DNA of 64,000 nucleotides from Coriolopsis trogii (Eukaryota; Basidiomycota; Agaricomycetes; Polyporales; Polyporaceae), in NCBI GenBank assembly GCA_020543525.1, contig JAHYIO010000004.1:1240001-1304000 (forward strand). The letters run 5' to 3'. Within the stretch, counting starts at the first letter, position 1; the number at the start of each line of letters is the position of its first letter. The notes below the pieces were generated by a model. That model was not told the origin of the DNA. It saw nothing but the letters and a program-made list of their open reading frames with translations, and made no database searches. This document shows, piece by piece, positions 13,303 to 25,395 of this stretch. The translations under genes and the position numbers were made by a program.

Positions 13303-15755
13303 TTAATACGCAGAGGCCCTTCCGGACGACAGCGTCAGGTTGGGCTGAGACGAAGCTGCAATCGCACTCAGCGGTCCCCCGTTCGGGCTCAGTTGTCCCT
13401 TCCTCACAGGCACCGCCGGCGGCTTCCGCCGAGCCTTCCCTGGTGGGGGTGGCGCGGCTCGTCGTGGCGACGCAGACTTCGCCTCGACAGCCACAGAGCT
13501 AGACGACGACGAAGACGCAGAGGATGACAATGACACCCCCATCGGTCCCTCCAGCGGCGAACGCATCCCACTCTGCCCCGGCGATGTAGGCGACAGCACC
13601 CGGATTTCCGGTGCGTCTCCCACAGGCTCCTCCACCAATGGCGACGAGCTGTCTATGAAATGCGCCGTCGTCGTCGTCGTTCGTGGATCCGTCGACAGCA
13701 CCGAAAAGGACGCCGTCGTGGCGTCCACATTGAACGACCCCGCGCGGAACCTGTGCTTCGACGTCGCGCCCGCAGTCTGAGCAGCCGCCGTTGCAACCCG
13801 TGGCAGGCTCGACGCGCTGTCTCCGCTCGCATGACGCATTCGTGAGACAGAGTCCTTGCGTGAGTGCTGGCCGGATACCGCCCGCGCCTTCGAAATCGGC
13901 GTGCTCGATGACGACGGCGACGGCGATGGAGGTGATGGTACCAGCGGCAAGTGTTCTGCGCTCCGACTCGCGTGCTTCCCTCGCAACGAGTCCATCCGTC
14001 CTAAACCGGGTTGCGGAGGACTCGTGCCCGACTTGTCACCCGCCGAGTGCGGTGCAGCAGCAGCAGACACCGCATCCAGACCCGGACTCTCCCCCCGTCG
14101 GATGTCTTCTTCGTACAAAGTGTATTTCCGCCCTTCGGTCGGCGTCGCAGGGGCGGACTTGCGGTACTGGACACACCACTCGCCGCTCATACAACGTGCG
14201 ACCAGTCGTTTCGTCGTCGGATCCACGTCGCGGATCGACTCGTTCTGGATCAGGGACTCGAGTGTCTGGACAATCTGGGCGCGCTTGTACGGCCTCGTAC
14301 GAAGCTGCGTCTTCGTGAGTAATGGATGGAGGACGCGAAGGTACGTGTGTCGTAGCTGCGTTCCTTTAGCATCTGCTCACTCGACCAAACCCCATCAAGA
14401 GCACATACCGATTCATTCTCTTCGTCAATGTTGCCAATTTCGCGCAAGAACACGTCCACTAGGACGCAGAGATCGTTGGTATAAAAGTATTCCGCCATGC
14501 CTTTCGTCGTGAATAGTAGATATAGCAACTTCAAGACCAGCAGTTGCATACACAAGTCTTCCGGCGTCCGGTCGGCACGATTCAGCATGAAGATCAAATT
14601 CTCGCCAAACGTGGGGCTTGACCCTACGCGCGACATGAGCACCCTCAGTATCCGATTGCTACCTTGCGGGCTTCGTGGATCAGCCTGCTGCTGAGCGAAA
14701 CCATTGCTGTTTGGTTGCGGTGTATGCGGATGCAGAGACGCCACCATGAACTGCTCGTTTAGAGCCACCTGTCCCAAGCTTAGCAAAAAAATCAAGCACA
14801 GGTCTCAGTGCATCATACAATGAGCTTGATGACCGAATAGTTGAAGGTCTCGTCCTGCATGTCTCGTGTTTGCTCCACTAGATCAAAGAGGTAGTCGATG
14901 AATGCATCGTCAAAAATGCCTGCACCACGCTGTGAGCTGGAAATGAGATCGAAGAGGCAGGAGAGGTACTGACGCAAATCCTGCAACGACATCTTTTGGA
15001 CTCTACACACTTCATACAGAAGCTTCACCGATAATGACCTGAGCTTGACTTCAATGGGGACTGCGACGGAACGGACAGGGGCGGATGGTAGCCCAGTTGT
15101 ACCATAGAAGCCGTCTTCAACCTCCGGGTCAACGTCCAGCCGTACATGGTCCATGAGCAAGGGTAGCAGAGACTGCCATCGTTTTTGAGAGCGAAGGAAA
15201 GATGCGTGCCGACGGCCATATGCGAGCATGACGCTGTAAAGGATCATTTCATAATGTGGATCCGTGTTCTATAGTGTAATATGATTATCAAACGGCCATA
15301 TTCGAGACGGAACGAGATGATCATGAAGGAAAGAAACTGGGCAGAAAAGGCGAGACTGACCGATTGAGCCTCGTCCACTAGCAGTTCACACATGCGTTCG
15401 GAATGGAAGGTAAAGAGGTCGGAGCCAAGCACCATTTCGCAGGCGTGCTCTAATTGCAGAGGGCTCTGAAGGTACTGTTCTGGATGGCAGGATAAGATTG
15501 GAACACGACCCCATATGACATTCCGAGACACTCACCATGGTATGCGGCGCAAAAGGATATATATCGTCGGAGGGTACTATCGAGCTTGGTTAGGGTGATG
15601 TCGTCGGGTATATGGAGGATTTCTTCTAGCTCTGTGCACTGTTTGTGTCTGGGGCGATGGCATGTGAGAGAACGAGGATCCGTACCTGACCAGAATTGTT
15701 GAGCGTTCTCGATGATATACACGATTCCAAAGACGTCCATCGGCGGGGCTGGCAT
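13303..15755 (-). CDS. SPIN90/Ldb17/Dip1 family actin regulator
   Basis: Six exons on the minus strand (15755-15686, 15631-15536, 15479-15361, 15268-14819, 14768-14409, 14355-13303) give 715 residues. The first 370 or so residues match the SPIN90/Ldb17 leucine-rich (DUF2013) domain: LHIPDDITLTKLDSTLRRY, VALNEQFMVASLHPHTPQ, NRILRVLMSRVGSSPTFGEN, FTTKGMAEYFYTNDLCVLVD, LRHTYLRVLHPLLTKTQLR. In fission yeast Dip1, a member of this family, activates Arp2/3 without a pre-existing filament to seed actin at endocytic patches; in budding yeast Ldb17 regulates patch actin and interacts through a proline-rich tail. Here the last 340 residues are low-complexity Ser/Pro-rich with a late proline cluster (RRAAPPPPGKARRKPPAVPV), a plausible SH3 ligand. 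The gene is head-to-head with the Mto1-like gene. Confidence 0.9.
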
Positions 15756-16055
15756 CTTAGAGAGAACGCTCGAGGGTATAGGAATGCAAGGCGACGAGTT
15801 CGAGCCGCCACCTGGCAGTCGTGGACGAGGGATGAGCGAAAGGGAGAGAGTTGTGGAGGCGACATGAGCCAGTCCGTCTAGCCAGCGCCGCCCGTGGTGC
15901 CGCAAGCGAGGAGAGGCGCCCATTGAGGAACAAGCCGAGCTCACTCAACCCGAGCCTCACAAGCACCTCCTTCAGTCCGCCTTCTCTGCTCTGCCTCTCC
16001 CCTCGCCGACTTTGCCCCACGCACTCTCTACAGCTTCGTCGTCGTCATCGTTCCC
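15756..16055. promoter_or_regulatory. Bidirectional promoter, SPIN90 / Mto1-like
   Basis: These 300 bases separate the divergent start codons of two cytoskeleton genes. CT-rich tracts precede the plus-strand start. No TATA box is evident. Confidence 0.5.
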
Positions 16056-19000
16056 ATGGCGGCGACAGGACATTCAACCATGTCCGAAGAGCCCTCGCTC
16101 TCGATGCGCTTTACCCAGGAGGAGGACACCGAACTTCACGATGGGGACGTCTTGGACACCCCAGACGGACGCAAGGAGAAGTGGCGCGATGTGTCCGACG
16201 CAGCAACTCCTAGCAGACCCAAACGGAATCGTACCGCAAGCACCAAGGGAGGCCTCAACCTCACTCTACGCGATCAGGAGAAGGTGCGTAGGGATGTCAA
16301 TGCCGTCCCTCTGCGCCCTCAGACATGCGCATGTCGTAGCATATAGATGCACTCAAGAAGGAGAACTTCAACATCAAACTCAAGGTCCACTTCCTCGAAG
16401 AACGCCTAGCCCAGCTCGCGCCCGACCAGATAGATGCAGCACTCAAGCAGAACATCAACCTCAAGATCGAGGTTCAGCAGCGCGGTATGGAGCTCAAGAA
16501 GCTCAAGAAGCTCGTCCTCGAACTGCAGCGCGAACTCGACCATTTTCAGCGCGGGTCTGGTGGCGCACAGGGTCGCGCACGCGAGTTGGAGGAGAAGCTG
16601 GAGGAGAGAGAGCGCGAGTTGAGGGAACTCAGACGGCGACGCGCAGTTGGTCCTGACGATGCTGCGATGCGCGAATTGGAGGCGCGTAACGCGGAGCTGG
16701 AGGAAGAGCTGGAAAACGTTCGCGGATTGCTCGAGGAGAACACGGAAGAATTGGAACGGCTCCGCGACCTTGCCGAGTCGCGAGGCGATCATTCCTCTCT
16801 GGGCAGTGAGCGATGGCGGAGGCAGGCGGAGGCGTTGGAGAATGAGAACGAGGATTTGCGCACGCGGATCGACGAGCTGGAAGAGGCGTTGGCAGTGCGC
16901 TCGGACGAGAGGGACGATATGGCGGATGAAGTGGAGACACTCAAGCTCCAGCTTGAGGACCTGGAACGGCGACGCGAGGCAGAAACGTATGAGCGCAGCC
17001 AGAGTCGCGCTCAGATCCTGGAAGAACGCGAAGGTCGGGAGGCAGTCGAAGAAGATCTGAACGCGGTACGGGACAAGCTCGCTGCCGCTCAGATAGAGCT
17101 ACAGCAGAAGGAAGACGAGATAGACATGAAAAACCGCGAGATCGAGGAGCTCATCGCCGAGCACGAACGGATAGTCGACAACGTAGAGGCGGAATGGCGA
17201 GGGGAGGTCGAAGAAGCCAAGGGTCAGATGGAGGAACTGCGTGATGTAAGTGAAAGCCACCCGGTCTCAGGTCTTCCTAATTCCTCTGTCAGGCCCTCGA
17301 GCAGCGAGATGCCGAGTGCAAGGAGTTGCGGTTGCACATTGACGAATATGAAGCCAACGCGGAGGACCTCCATCAGAAGTTCGAGGCAACACTCGCACAT
17401 CTGGAGCGCGAAGCCGAAGAGAAGGACAACGAGCTCGAGGCTGCCAATCGTGACCTTGAGAAGATCAGTAATCAACTATATACGCTTGAAGAGGATAACG
17501 AGCGACTCAAGGAAGAACTCGACCGTGTACGAGAGGACGAAGCTGTCGAGCGGGATCGCCTCGAACAACTTGCTGCTGCTCTGAAACAGGTGTGTAGGTT
17601 CCCTGAGTGTGAATTGACCTTCTGACCGCCTGTGCAGAAAGTGGCAGCATTGAGGGACGAGCTCCAAGAGCTTACTCAACTTTACAATACACGCGATGCT
17701 GAGGCACAAGAACACCGCAATCGCAAAGAAGAGCTCGCGCAACACATCGAGAAGGTGGTGGAGGAGTTGCAGCGAGAGCGCAGTGTCCGCGAGCAATGCG
17801 AGGCGGCTTTAGACAACGCGACTAAACAACACGAAGACGAGCTTCGGCGCGAACGTCGGGCTCTAGAAGCCAAGGACTCTGCCCTCCAGTCTGCCCTCGG
17901 CGACCTTGCCCGCACACAGTCACTCCTCACTCAGCGCGAAGCCGACATCGCGGCTGTTCAGGCTGCATTGCAAACGCTGGAAGCAGACAACAAGAAGCTT
18001 GGCGAATCGCATACGACTGCGCGGTTTTCGCTGCAGCTCGAGGTTGACCGTCTCCGTCGTGACGTGGAGCGGTTGGAAGACGAACTTGCTCGCGCTCGGA
18101 AGGAGCTCGATGATCGTGAAGGCAAGGGACGCGATCGCGATGGAATCATTGACAAATTACACGCCGAGAATCGCGACCTGGCAGCGCAACTCGCCGCGCA
18201 GACTCAAGCACGCCTCAATCTGTCGGAGAAGCTCGACGATTCGCAGGCGAGCTTGCGTACCGCCGAGGCTGAGACCGCGAACCTCCGCTCACGGATAGCG
18301 GAGCTCGAGCAGCGATTATCGAAAGACCAGCGCGCGTTGCTCACTGCTGAAGCACAATACCGTGATCAGCTGACCGAACGCAACACGCTGCTCTTGACTA
18401 TCTACCAGTACATGGACAAGATAGTCGGTGTCGACAAGACTCCTGTAGGTCTCTTTCTCATTCGACACTGGTATGACCTTATTGGCGTCCCACAGAAGAA
18501 GCACGGGCAAGCGGAGACGAAGCCGTTCACGAACTTCAGCGTCTTCCATGACAATCTCATCACTCGGCTGAAGGCGCTGAGCCACATTCAGTCAGAATTC
18601 GAGAAACGCGTAAAGGAGGCAGAGCAGCGCTATAGCGACAAGCTCAACGATATGCGCAAGCAGCTCGACCTCCGCTGGAAACAGATCGACAAGTTCGAAG
18701 CCAGTGTGAAGACACTCGCCGAAGCTAAGGCTGCCTGGCGTAAGAAACTCAGCGCGAAGGATGGGGAGATCGAGGCCCTACAGGTATGTGACATTCGTTT
18801 ACTTACAACATGTCCGATGTATCTGTCAGTTTGGGAATACGGGAACTGGCTGATCACTGCACGTTGAGGCAACAAATTCCGCTTTACAGAGCGCTGTCGC
18901 AAGTCGCAGAGGCAACCAAGGCGAGTCGATGGAGATACGTGCTCTCACCGCGCGTGCGCAGAACGCGGAGCGTCGTGCGATCAACCTCCAGAACCAGCTG

Positions 19001-19336
19001 CTGCAATCGGAAGAGAGGCTCACCGCGGTCAATCAAAAGACAACTGCCGCAGATAACAAGTGGGAGGCACGCGTGAAGGAGTACGAGACTCGCCTGAAGA
19101 CAGCAGAGGAGAAAGTCAAGCGAGAAAGGCAAGGAGGCAAGGAACGCGCGTTGGAGCTGGAAAATCAGCTGAAGTGGGTGAGCCCTCGATACATTGACGT
19201 CTCATGTCACTGACATTCCGGATATAGGTCCTTACAGAGGCAGCTCGAGCTCGCTCAGAAGCGCACAAACACATTGAGCGAGATTGTTGATTCTGCTGGT
19301 CTATCGACAAAGGGCTCACCAAACCCTTCGAAGTAA
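16056..19336 (+). CDS. Mto1/centrosomin-like gamma-tubulin complex adaptor
   Basis: Seven exons (16056-16283, 16340-17245, 17293-17589, 17638-18444, 18496-18783, 18869-19177, 19238-19336) give 977 residues. Residues about 65-110 form a centrosomin motif 1 (CM1): GLNLTLRDQEK, then HIDALKKENFNIKLKVHFLE. CM1 recruits and activates the gamma-tubulin ring complex at microtubule-organising centres. Most of the rest is continuous coiled coil rich in Glu, Arg, Leu and Lys. Around residues 750-840 a conserved block (KPFTNFSVFHDNLITRLKAL, LRWKQIDKFEASVKTLAEA) resembles the C-terminal Mto2-binding region described for fission yeast Mto1, so a cytoplasmic or spindle-pole organiser role is likely. One intron (18445-18495) is 51 bases without a stop, so its retention would add 17 residues in frame. 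The acceptor before exon 6 has an in-frame alternative at about 18893. Confidence 0.9.
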
Positions 19337-20750
19337 CGGCCCGGGTTATTCAGTATAGGATCCACCACATGCAATTGAGCTGTATCAAACATGTTATACC
19401 CAACATATATGCTGTATGGGATTGACTATTATGTTGTACATAAGGAGGCCAATTGCATAATTTGCTGTAGTTGAGTCATTGTGATGACATTATGATTATT
19501 ATTATTTGTATGGATTGTGTCATAATGGCTTTATAGTTCTATGTTATGCAACTTGAGCTCTCTAAATATTTCCAATATCATCAAAGCAATATCATTAAGG
19601 CAGGATCACTAATCACAGGATTGCCCAGCTTAATAGGCTGCTAACCTTTGAGGTAATTGTACTCTAATCTATTGCTTACACAATCTGACATTACATAAGA
19701 AATATTAGTGGCCACAAGAGGGTCACAGGACATTGAAGTATAATTTCTTCATAAGAGCATCAGCAGTTGAGGTATGTACATATGTAAGTAAGTGCCTACT
19801 TATATATGGAAAATATTATGCTATCTGATAGGTTCACAGGTTATGCCTAGTACAAACCTGCCACATTTACAAGCATCTAGGTACATCTGAATTATATATA
19901 GAATATATAAATATTTGTTATTATCTGCATGCATCTAGATACTCACAAGCATGAAAATTACATTTACAGAGCAGAAACCTTATGGAACTGGGCTTCACCC
20001 AAGCTAGGACAACCAGAGGTTGAAGCAGAAATATGACCAGTACAATTTTGAAAGTATTGTACTAGGAATGAGTTGGCCAAATCATAGCTCCAGGATGGAA
20101 CCAGGTTGATCCCAGCACAAACTGGTAAGTCACATGTTATATCCCAAATTGGGCTCACATTCAGCATGGCTAGCATGCTGGCTAAGCTTGCCTCTTGTGG
20201 CTCTACCATTTCAATGATTGCTTGTCCCTAGCATCGTCAATGGACTCACAACAGAATGAATTCCACTACTCATGTACATGTGGGCTATATAAGCACAATT
20301 GTTTGTCCATAGCCTATACTTCCATCCAGTGACTCCTTCCTTATATATCTCCTGTTGTTGTTGTAAGTGGTGTTGGAGTGCAGATAGGGACCATATTTGT
20401 GCATCAATAATTAGCACTAAAAATCATGATATGTACCAAAAATGAACACTTATCCCATTGTTTGCAATGTGCAACACAAAGACTGACATCTCAGAGTATA
20501 TTCAGAAACTATGTTGAAACTTCATCCCATTTGGAGGCATACCAATGGAAATCATTTTTCCTCTGGATGAGCCTTGAAGGGAGGTTCATCAGGAAAAGCA
20601 CCATAGCACTGAGATTCTCTCAGGCATAGCCACTATTACCAGGCTCCTATAGAGCAGCTCAGGGCTTGTTAGCAACAGGCAGAGACACCCAGAGAATACT
20701 GGGGAAATATAGACCATGCATTGATGTTTAGAGTGTGTTGTCAAGTCTAT
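19337..20750. other. AT-rich CpG-poor sequence, no gene
   Basis: Composition changes sharply after the preceding stop codon. Between 19,381 and about 20,940 I find a single CpG dinucleotide. Frames are short and closed by many stops. This is probably ancient transposon sequence continuing from the Plavaka relic to the right. A small hairpin (AGTACAAT / ATTGTACT) lies at about 20039-20062. Confidence 0.6.
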
Positions 20751-21058
20751 CTACCATACACTTTGATATGTATACATGCTAGACCAGTTGTTTACCAAAA
20801 ATAAAGGACATTTGTTGGGTACATTGTCACCAGTCCATGCAGGTTCAGCATGTCTACCATATAGTGGAAAGAGCATACAGCTCTGAATATATATCATAAT
20901 CAGGCTCAGCAGTGGGTTTGAATAAAGAGTACCATTCAATGTATGCCAAGGCACTCTTTTGTTGTGAACCTCTCATTTTCATTGTCCTTTTGTTTGGGCT
21001 TCCACTATTGATCCAGTGCTCTCGCGCATACCTGTGATCTATTGTCCCTAGCACTTAT

Positions 21059-21379
21059 TGTTTTTCATATATAAGTAGTAGATGCTCACCACCTGGAGAC
21101 TTTAGTTTCAACCTCTTGTCTCCAGGTGAGCCTCACTGTATTTTTGTTCACTTACATTCTCTCAATACATCTTGTCTCTAGCCCTGTGTGTTGAGTCTTG
21201 CTCCACTCTTGCTGCACAAGACTTGTACTCTCACCCTTGCTCGATATCTCAGTCTCCTACCACGTCTCGCTTGACCACAGGTCACAACATTTTGGCCAAC
21301 TGCCTGGAGCAGGCCCAGCATCCATAGTCTCAGGGAGATGGGATATTACCTTTACTCTACCTATCCATATACCTGCTCA
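21059..21379 (+). mobile_element. Candidate solo LTR (TG...CA) inside Plavaka relic
   Basis: A 321-base TG...CA segment is flanked by TTAT on both sides (21055-21058 and 21380-21383), and Plavaka-type coding stops at one edge and resumes at the other. It contains a TATA-like CATATATAAG (about 21066-21075) followed by a hairpin and a CAGGTGAG splice-like motif, the same arrangement as in the gypsy LTR near 61.8 kb. Four-base duplications are weak evidence on their own. Confidence 0.5.
21090..21128 (+). other. Conserved LTR leader hairpin, copy 1
   Basis: CACCTGGAGAC (21090-21100) pairs perfectly with GTCTCCAGGTG (21118-21128), giving an 11-base-pair stem and a 17-base loop. The 3' arm contains CAG|GTGAGC, a consensus 5' splice site. 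It lies some 15-25 bases downstream of a TATA-like box. A partner with a compensatory change occurs at 61779-61815. Confidence 0.6.
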
Positions 21380-22059
21380 TTATGGTTAGCAATAGTTGAT
21401 ATTAGCCCAGAGATTCTGTATCTGCAAGACCAGTAGACTCAGCATCATCCTTGACAAGAATAATGACTGTGTCAAAATGTGCTGCCTGTCTCTTTGATGC
21501 AGGAATTGCCTTGACCATGTCTCACAACTCATCATTATCAGAAGGTCCACTGTACTGGAATTTGAACATGTGGTAAACGTCCAGGCAGTCAAAGGGAAGC
21601 AAGTGTTCATATGTGATGTGGGTGGAAGTACGATGTGCCAGGAGGGTGTTCAGAAATTCTTTCAGCTGGCAGATGAAGGATGGTGCATGATGTTGCTCTT
21701 CAATGAGAGATAGGCAATGGCAGGGGTAGGGGTAACCCTTTTGAGGGTATATGTACCCTTACCCTAGGGGTGAGGGTATGGGTGGCCATATATAGATCCT
21801 TGCAGTTTCCTATACCCATGGGTCCTATATCCATACTCTTGGCACCTACCCTTAGTTCTTTACTGAACATCGGGTGGGAGAGCACTTCGGCCTGTGAACA
21901 TTGGACTTGATTTTGATTAGTATGGGTAGCAACTCTGAATATATGACTAAGTGTTCAGTTACTCCTATTATTGAACATGACTTGCAAATACTTCATTCCT
22001 GCTTGACACAATTGTGCTTCTTTTCTCACATCTGCAACGGACATATGGGGTGCAACACT

Positions 22060-25000
22060 AGTGCAACAAAGTGCGCTGCTGCTACATTGTGGTGCTCCAA
22101 CCATGAGCATACTACAAAAAAAGAACAGGCAGGGCAAAGTCAAGGTGATCGAGATCAAAGACTCCGGAGATGAAAATGAGAGCTCTGACATGCCCTCTGA
22201 TGCTCCCAAGCTCAAGAAGCAATGTGTAACTGTTCGTACTAAGAAGGAGGAGGAGGAAGAATAATAATAAGAGTGTGAGGGGATCACAACAGAGGAGGAG
22301 CCTGAAGAGGATGTGGAAGCAGAGCTTGGTGCATTGGAGTAGATTGGAGATGTTCCCAGTTAAAACTGACCACCTGCAGATCCAGCATGTATGCAAAAGG
22401 GTTGGAACTTGCCAATGTACGCATTCTTCCAGCCTGATGCTGAGGTTGGACACAAGGACGGCTGGTGGTATCATGCATTCACCTGCATGGCGAAGATATG
22501 CAAGGGTAAGAAACATGTTGTCTGGCGTTTTCTCGACCTGAAAGACTGGACATCAATGTCAAACTTGCAGTCTTATGCCATTGTCTGCTGGGGAGAAGAG
22601 GCAGTCGAGCATGCAAAGAAGGTTGTTGATACAGAGGAATTCCATAAGACAATTGTGAAAAGTTTGCAGCATGATGGGACAATTACTGCCTTCTCTCAAA
22701 GGAAGAAGGGCGTGATGACCTACTTCCATTGTTAGCATAACAAACCGCAGAAGCGGTAAGTTCTTGGAGTTTCCAGCAGGAAGAGTGGGAGTATTAACTA
22801 CTAGATGCAAAGGGCAGAATTTGTTCAGTGGGTAGCCAAGGACCTGCAGCCCTTTACCACCATCATTGACCATGGGTTCCAGTCACTCATGAAAACTGGA
22901 TGGCCTGACTGCTGGATTCCATCCCCAGACACTGTCTCCTGTGACACCAAGTTGGTCTTTGCGCACTTGCACAAGCTGATATTGAAGATGCTAAAAGAAC
23001 ATGAGGGGAAATTGTTATTTGCCACAGACACGTGGACATCACTGAACCACTGCACGTTCATTGTGGTGACCATACATCTGGAGCACAATGGTCAGCCGCT
23101 CTGTTTCTTGCTTGTTTGTTGAACTAGCAAAGGTACATACCATTGGGTGATGCCTCCCACCCAGTGCACTAATAAGCACCCTGGATTCAGGATACAGTTG
23201 CATACCGGCATCAACATGGCAGAAGTGTTCACTCAAATCCTACAAGAATTTGGGATAGAAGACAAGGTTAGTGATCGTGATCAAAACATGCATTCAAAAC
23301 TATAACTCACCAGCAGTATGAGCAGATACTGAGGATTACTGGGGACAATGCCATAAACAATAACACTCTCACAGATGAGCTGGCAGTTCTCCTGCCTGAA
23401 TTTCAGAGCACATTCAGCCACATGCGGTGTTTTCTGCATATATTGAATATAGTGGTGAAGGTGATTTTGAAGCAATTCAACGTAAAGAAGGTTGAGGAGC
23501 CTGAGGCACTGGTGGACAAAGACATGCAGAAACTTGCAAAGTTGGTGAAGGATTTGAACAAGGAGGAGGAGGAGGCTGAAGCCAAACAGGAGACCCTGGA
23601 TGATGAAGATGGATTCTTGGAAGAGCTTGACAATGAATTGTGGGTAGACGAGGTGGAGACAATAAATGACAAGGAGCAGGCGGAATATGAGGAGGCTATT
23701 TGGCCCATTAAAATGGTTCTGGTCAAGGTCAGTCCAATTGGCTACTTGTCTTGACTCTGTATGCTGTGCTTACCGGGTTACAGATATGCAAAATTTTTTG
23801 CAAAATTGTACACTCGTTGACCAAGCTCTTGCCAGCATAGTACGAGCTGTTAAAGGACCTGGGTTTGAGTAAGCAACTGCTCCCGCACCCGCAAGATGTG
23901 CAGACACGCTGGAACTTGATGTATGAGATGCTGGCCATTGTTATCAAGTATGAGAAGGCGATCACACTGCTCTGCCAGCAGCACAATACTAGGTTGAGGG
24001 CCTTGAGACTGAAAGATATTGAGACAATTGAGAAGTATGTTGAAGATGCATGTGTGGGACTGGTCTTATGGTTCTGTTGTATTAACATACATCTTAAACA
24101 TCTTGTGGGCCCACCGCAATCTGCCACATTTGGTTGAATAATAAACACAAATATTTGTTATCTGGTTATTGCACCTACAACACCTTGCTCTTATCATCCC
24201 ATCACGCTCCCTCTCCTCAGCCTTGCTGTCCATGCTCTCTTGCCCTATCACCCTTTTGCTGTCTTGCCCACTTGCTCTCTTACCCTCTTGCTATCTTGCT
24301 ATTTCACACTTGTCTTCTTACTCTCTCAGCCTCTCACTATCCCATCTTGCTCTCTATATCTCTGACTTGCTCTCTCACCCTCTTGCCCTCTATATCTCGC
24401 TCCAGTACTCTACCAACATGTCCTCAATGTCTAATGGGTCCCTATCACTGCACCCTCAGGTATTCAAGGACACTATATCATTCTTCTCAAGCAAAGCGCT
24501 GAATGCTTCCAAGGTTCTGCAAGCTATAGACAAGATTGATACCACACTAATCAATCAAATCCGTGATAAGAAGATCAATCTAGCAATACACTCAGTCCTC
24601 GCCAGAGCCAAGAGCATTCTCAACCAATACTACAAGTATCAGATACTTCCTCTATGCTACAATTTTGTGTCCTTGAGTCCCATATAACCGGCAGTCCACC
24701 TTATCCCATGCTAATCATGTTGAACAGTACTCCACCCCGAGCTCAAGGAGTATTACCTACAGCATATGGACTGGCCTACTACTTGGATCAAGAACACATG
24801 CGAGATGCTCAAAGAGGCGGTTGACTGCAGCTACAAGGACTTCAAGGGCAACATACATCTGGATGGCAATGATGCCATTTCTGAGCTATAGCCTGCTAGC
24901 TCAAGTACACACAAGAAGAACCTACTGAAGAGGAAGTGCAGCCAGGAGTATGATAATGATGTAAGTGATGATGTGAGTTACTTGCTGTCTTGTACAAAGA

Positions 25001-25395
25001 CTGATTACTGATGTATCTTCTTCTTCCCCCAGGACAACAACATGTTTGAGGAGATGCACACCCTGTTTATCCAGAATCCACACTCGCAGAAGTCCAAGAT
25101 CGAGCGCTTTATGGCCATGCCTTCTGAGTAGACGACAGACCCACTTTGCTGGTGGTACGAGCACCACGATATGTTCCCTTGTCTTAGTTGCATGGCTTGT
25201 GACTACTTATCTATACCCAGTGAGTACTAGTTTACTCTTGCACATCACCTTGCTGAACTTGCTCTCACCATTATGGCAGGCACATTGGTTGAGGTTGAGC
25301 ATGTGTTCAGTTGGGGCTGTCGGGCCCTGACGTATGTGCGCAGTTGTCTCAGTGCACAGACAATGTGTGCACTCCTCTGCATTGGTAACTAGTCT
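22060..25395 (+). pseudogene. Broken hAT transposase
   Basis: Fragments in order: a charged N terminus (about 22060-22264); a BED-finger-like part (HAFTCMAKICKGKK, SNLQSYAIVCWGEEAVEHA; 22391-22735); the start of the RNase H-like core with its first catalytic Asp (KLLFATDTWTSLNHCTF; about 23010-23050); ELAVLLPEF and MRCFLHILNIVVKVILKQF (about 23370-23480); LPHPQDVQTRWNLMYEMLA (about 23880-23940); VLHPELKEYYLQHMDW (about 24730-24775); and the C-terminal dimerisation region (TLVEVEHVFSWGCRALTYVR, LSAQTMCALLCIGN; about 25280-25390). Stops and frameshifts lie between blocks; some gaps could be old introns. The order and motifs are those of fungal hAT transposases. It cannot encode an active enzyme as it stands. 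Confidence 0.85.
24185..24415 (+). repeat. Pyrimidine-rich degenerate repeat inside hAT transposase
   Basis: About 230 bases built from variants of CTCTTGCCCT / CTTGCTCTCT / CTCTCACC, almost purine-free on the plus strand. It separates two transposase blocks that are normally adjacent, so it is either an expanded intron polypyrimidine tract or an internal simple-repeat expansion. Confidence 0.7.
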
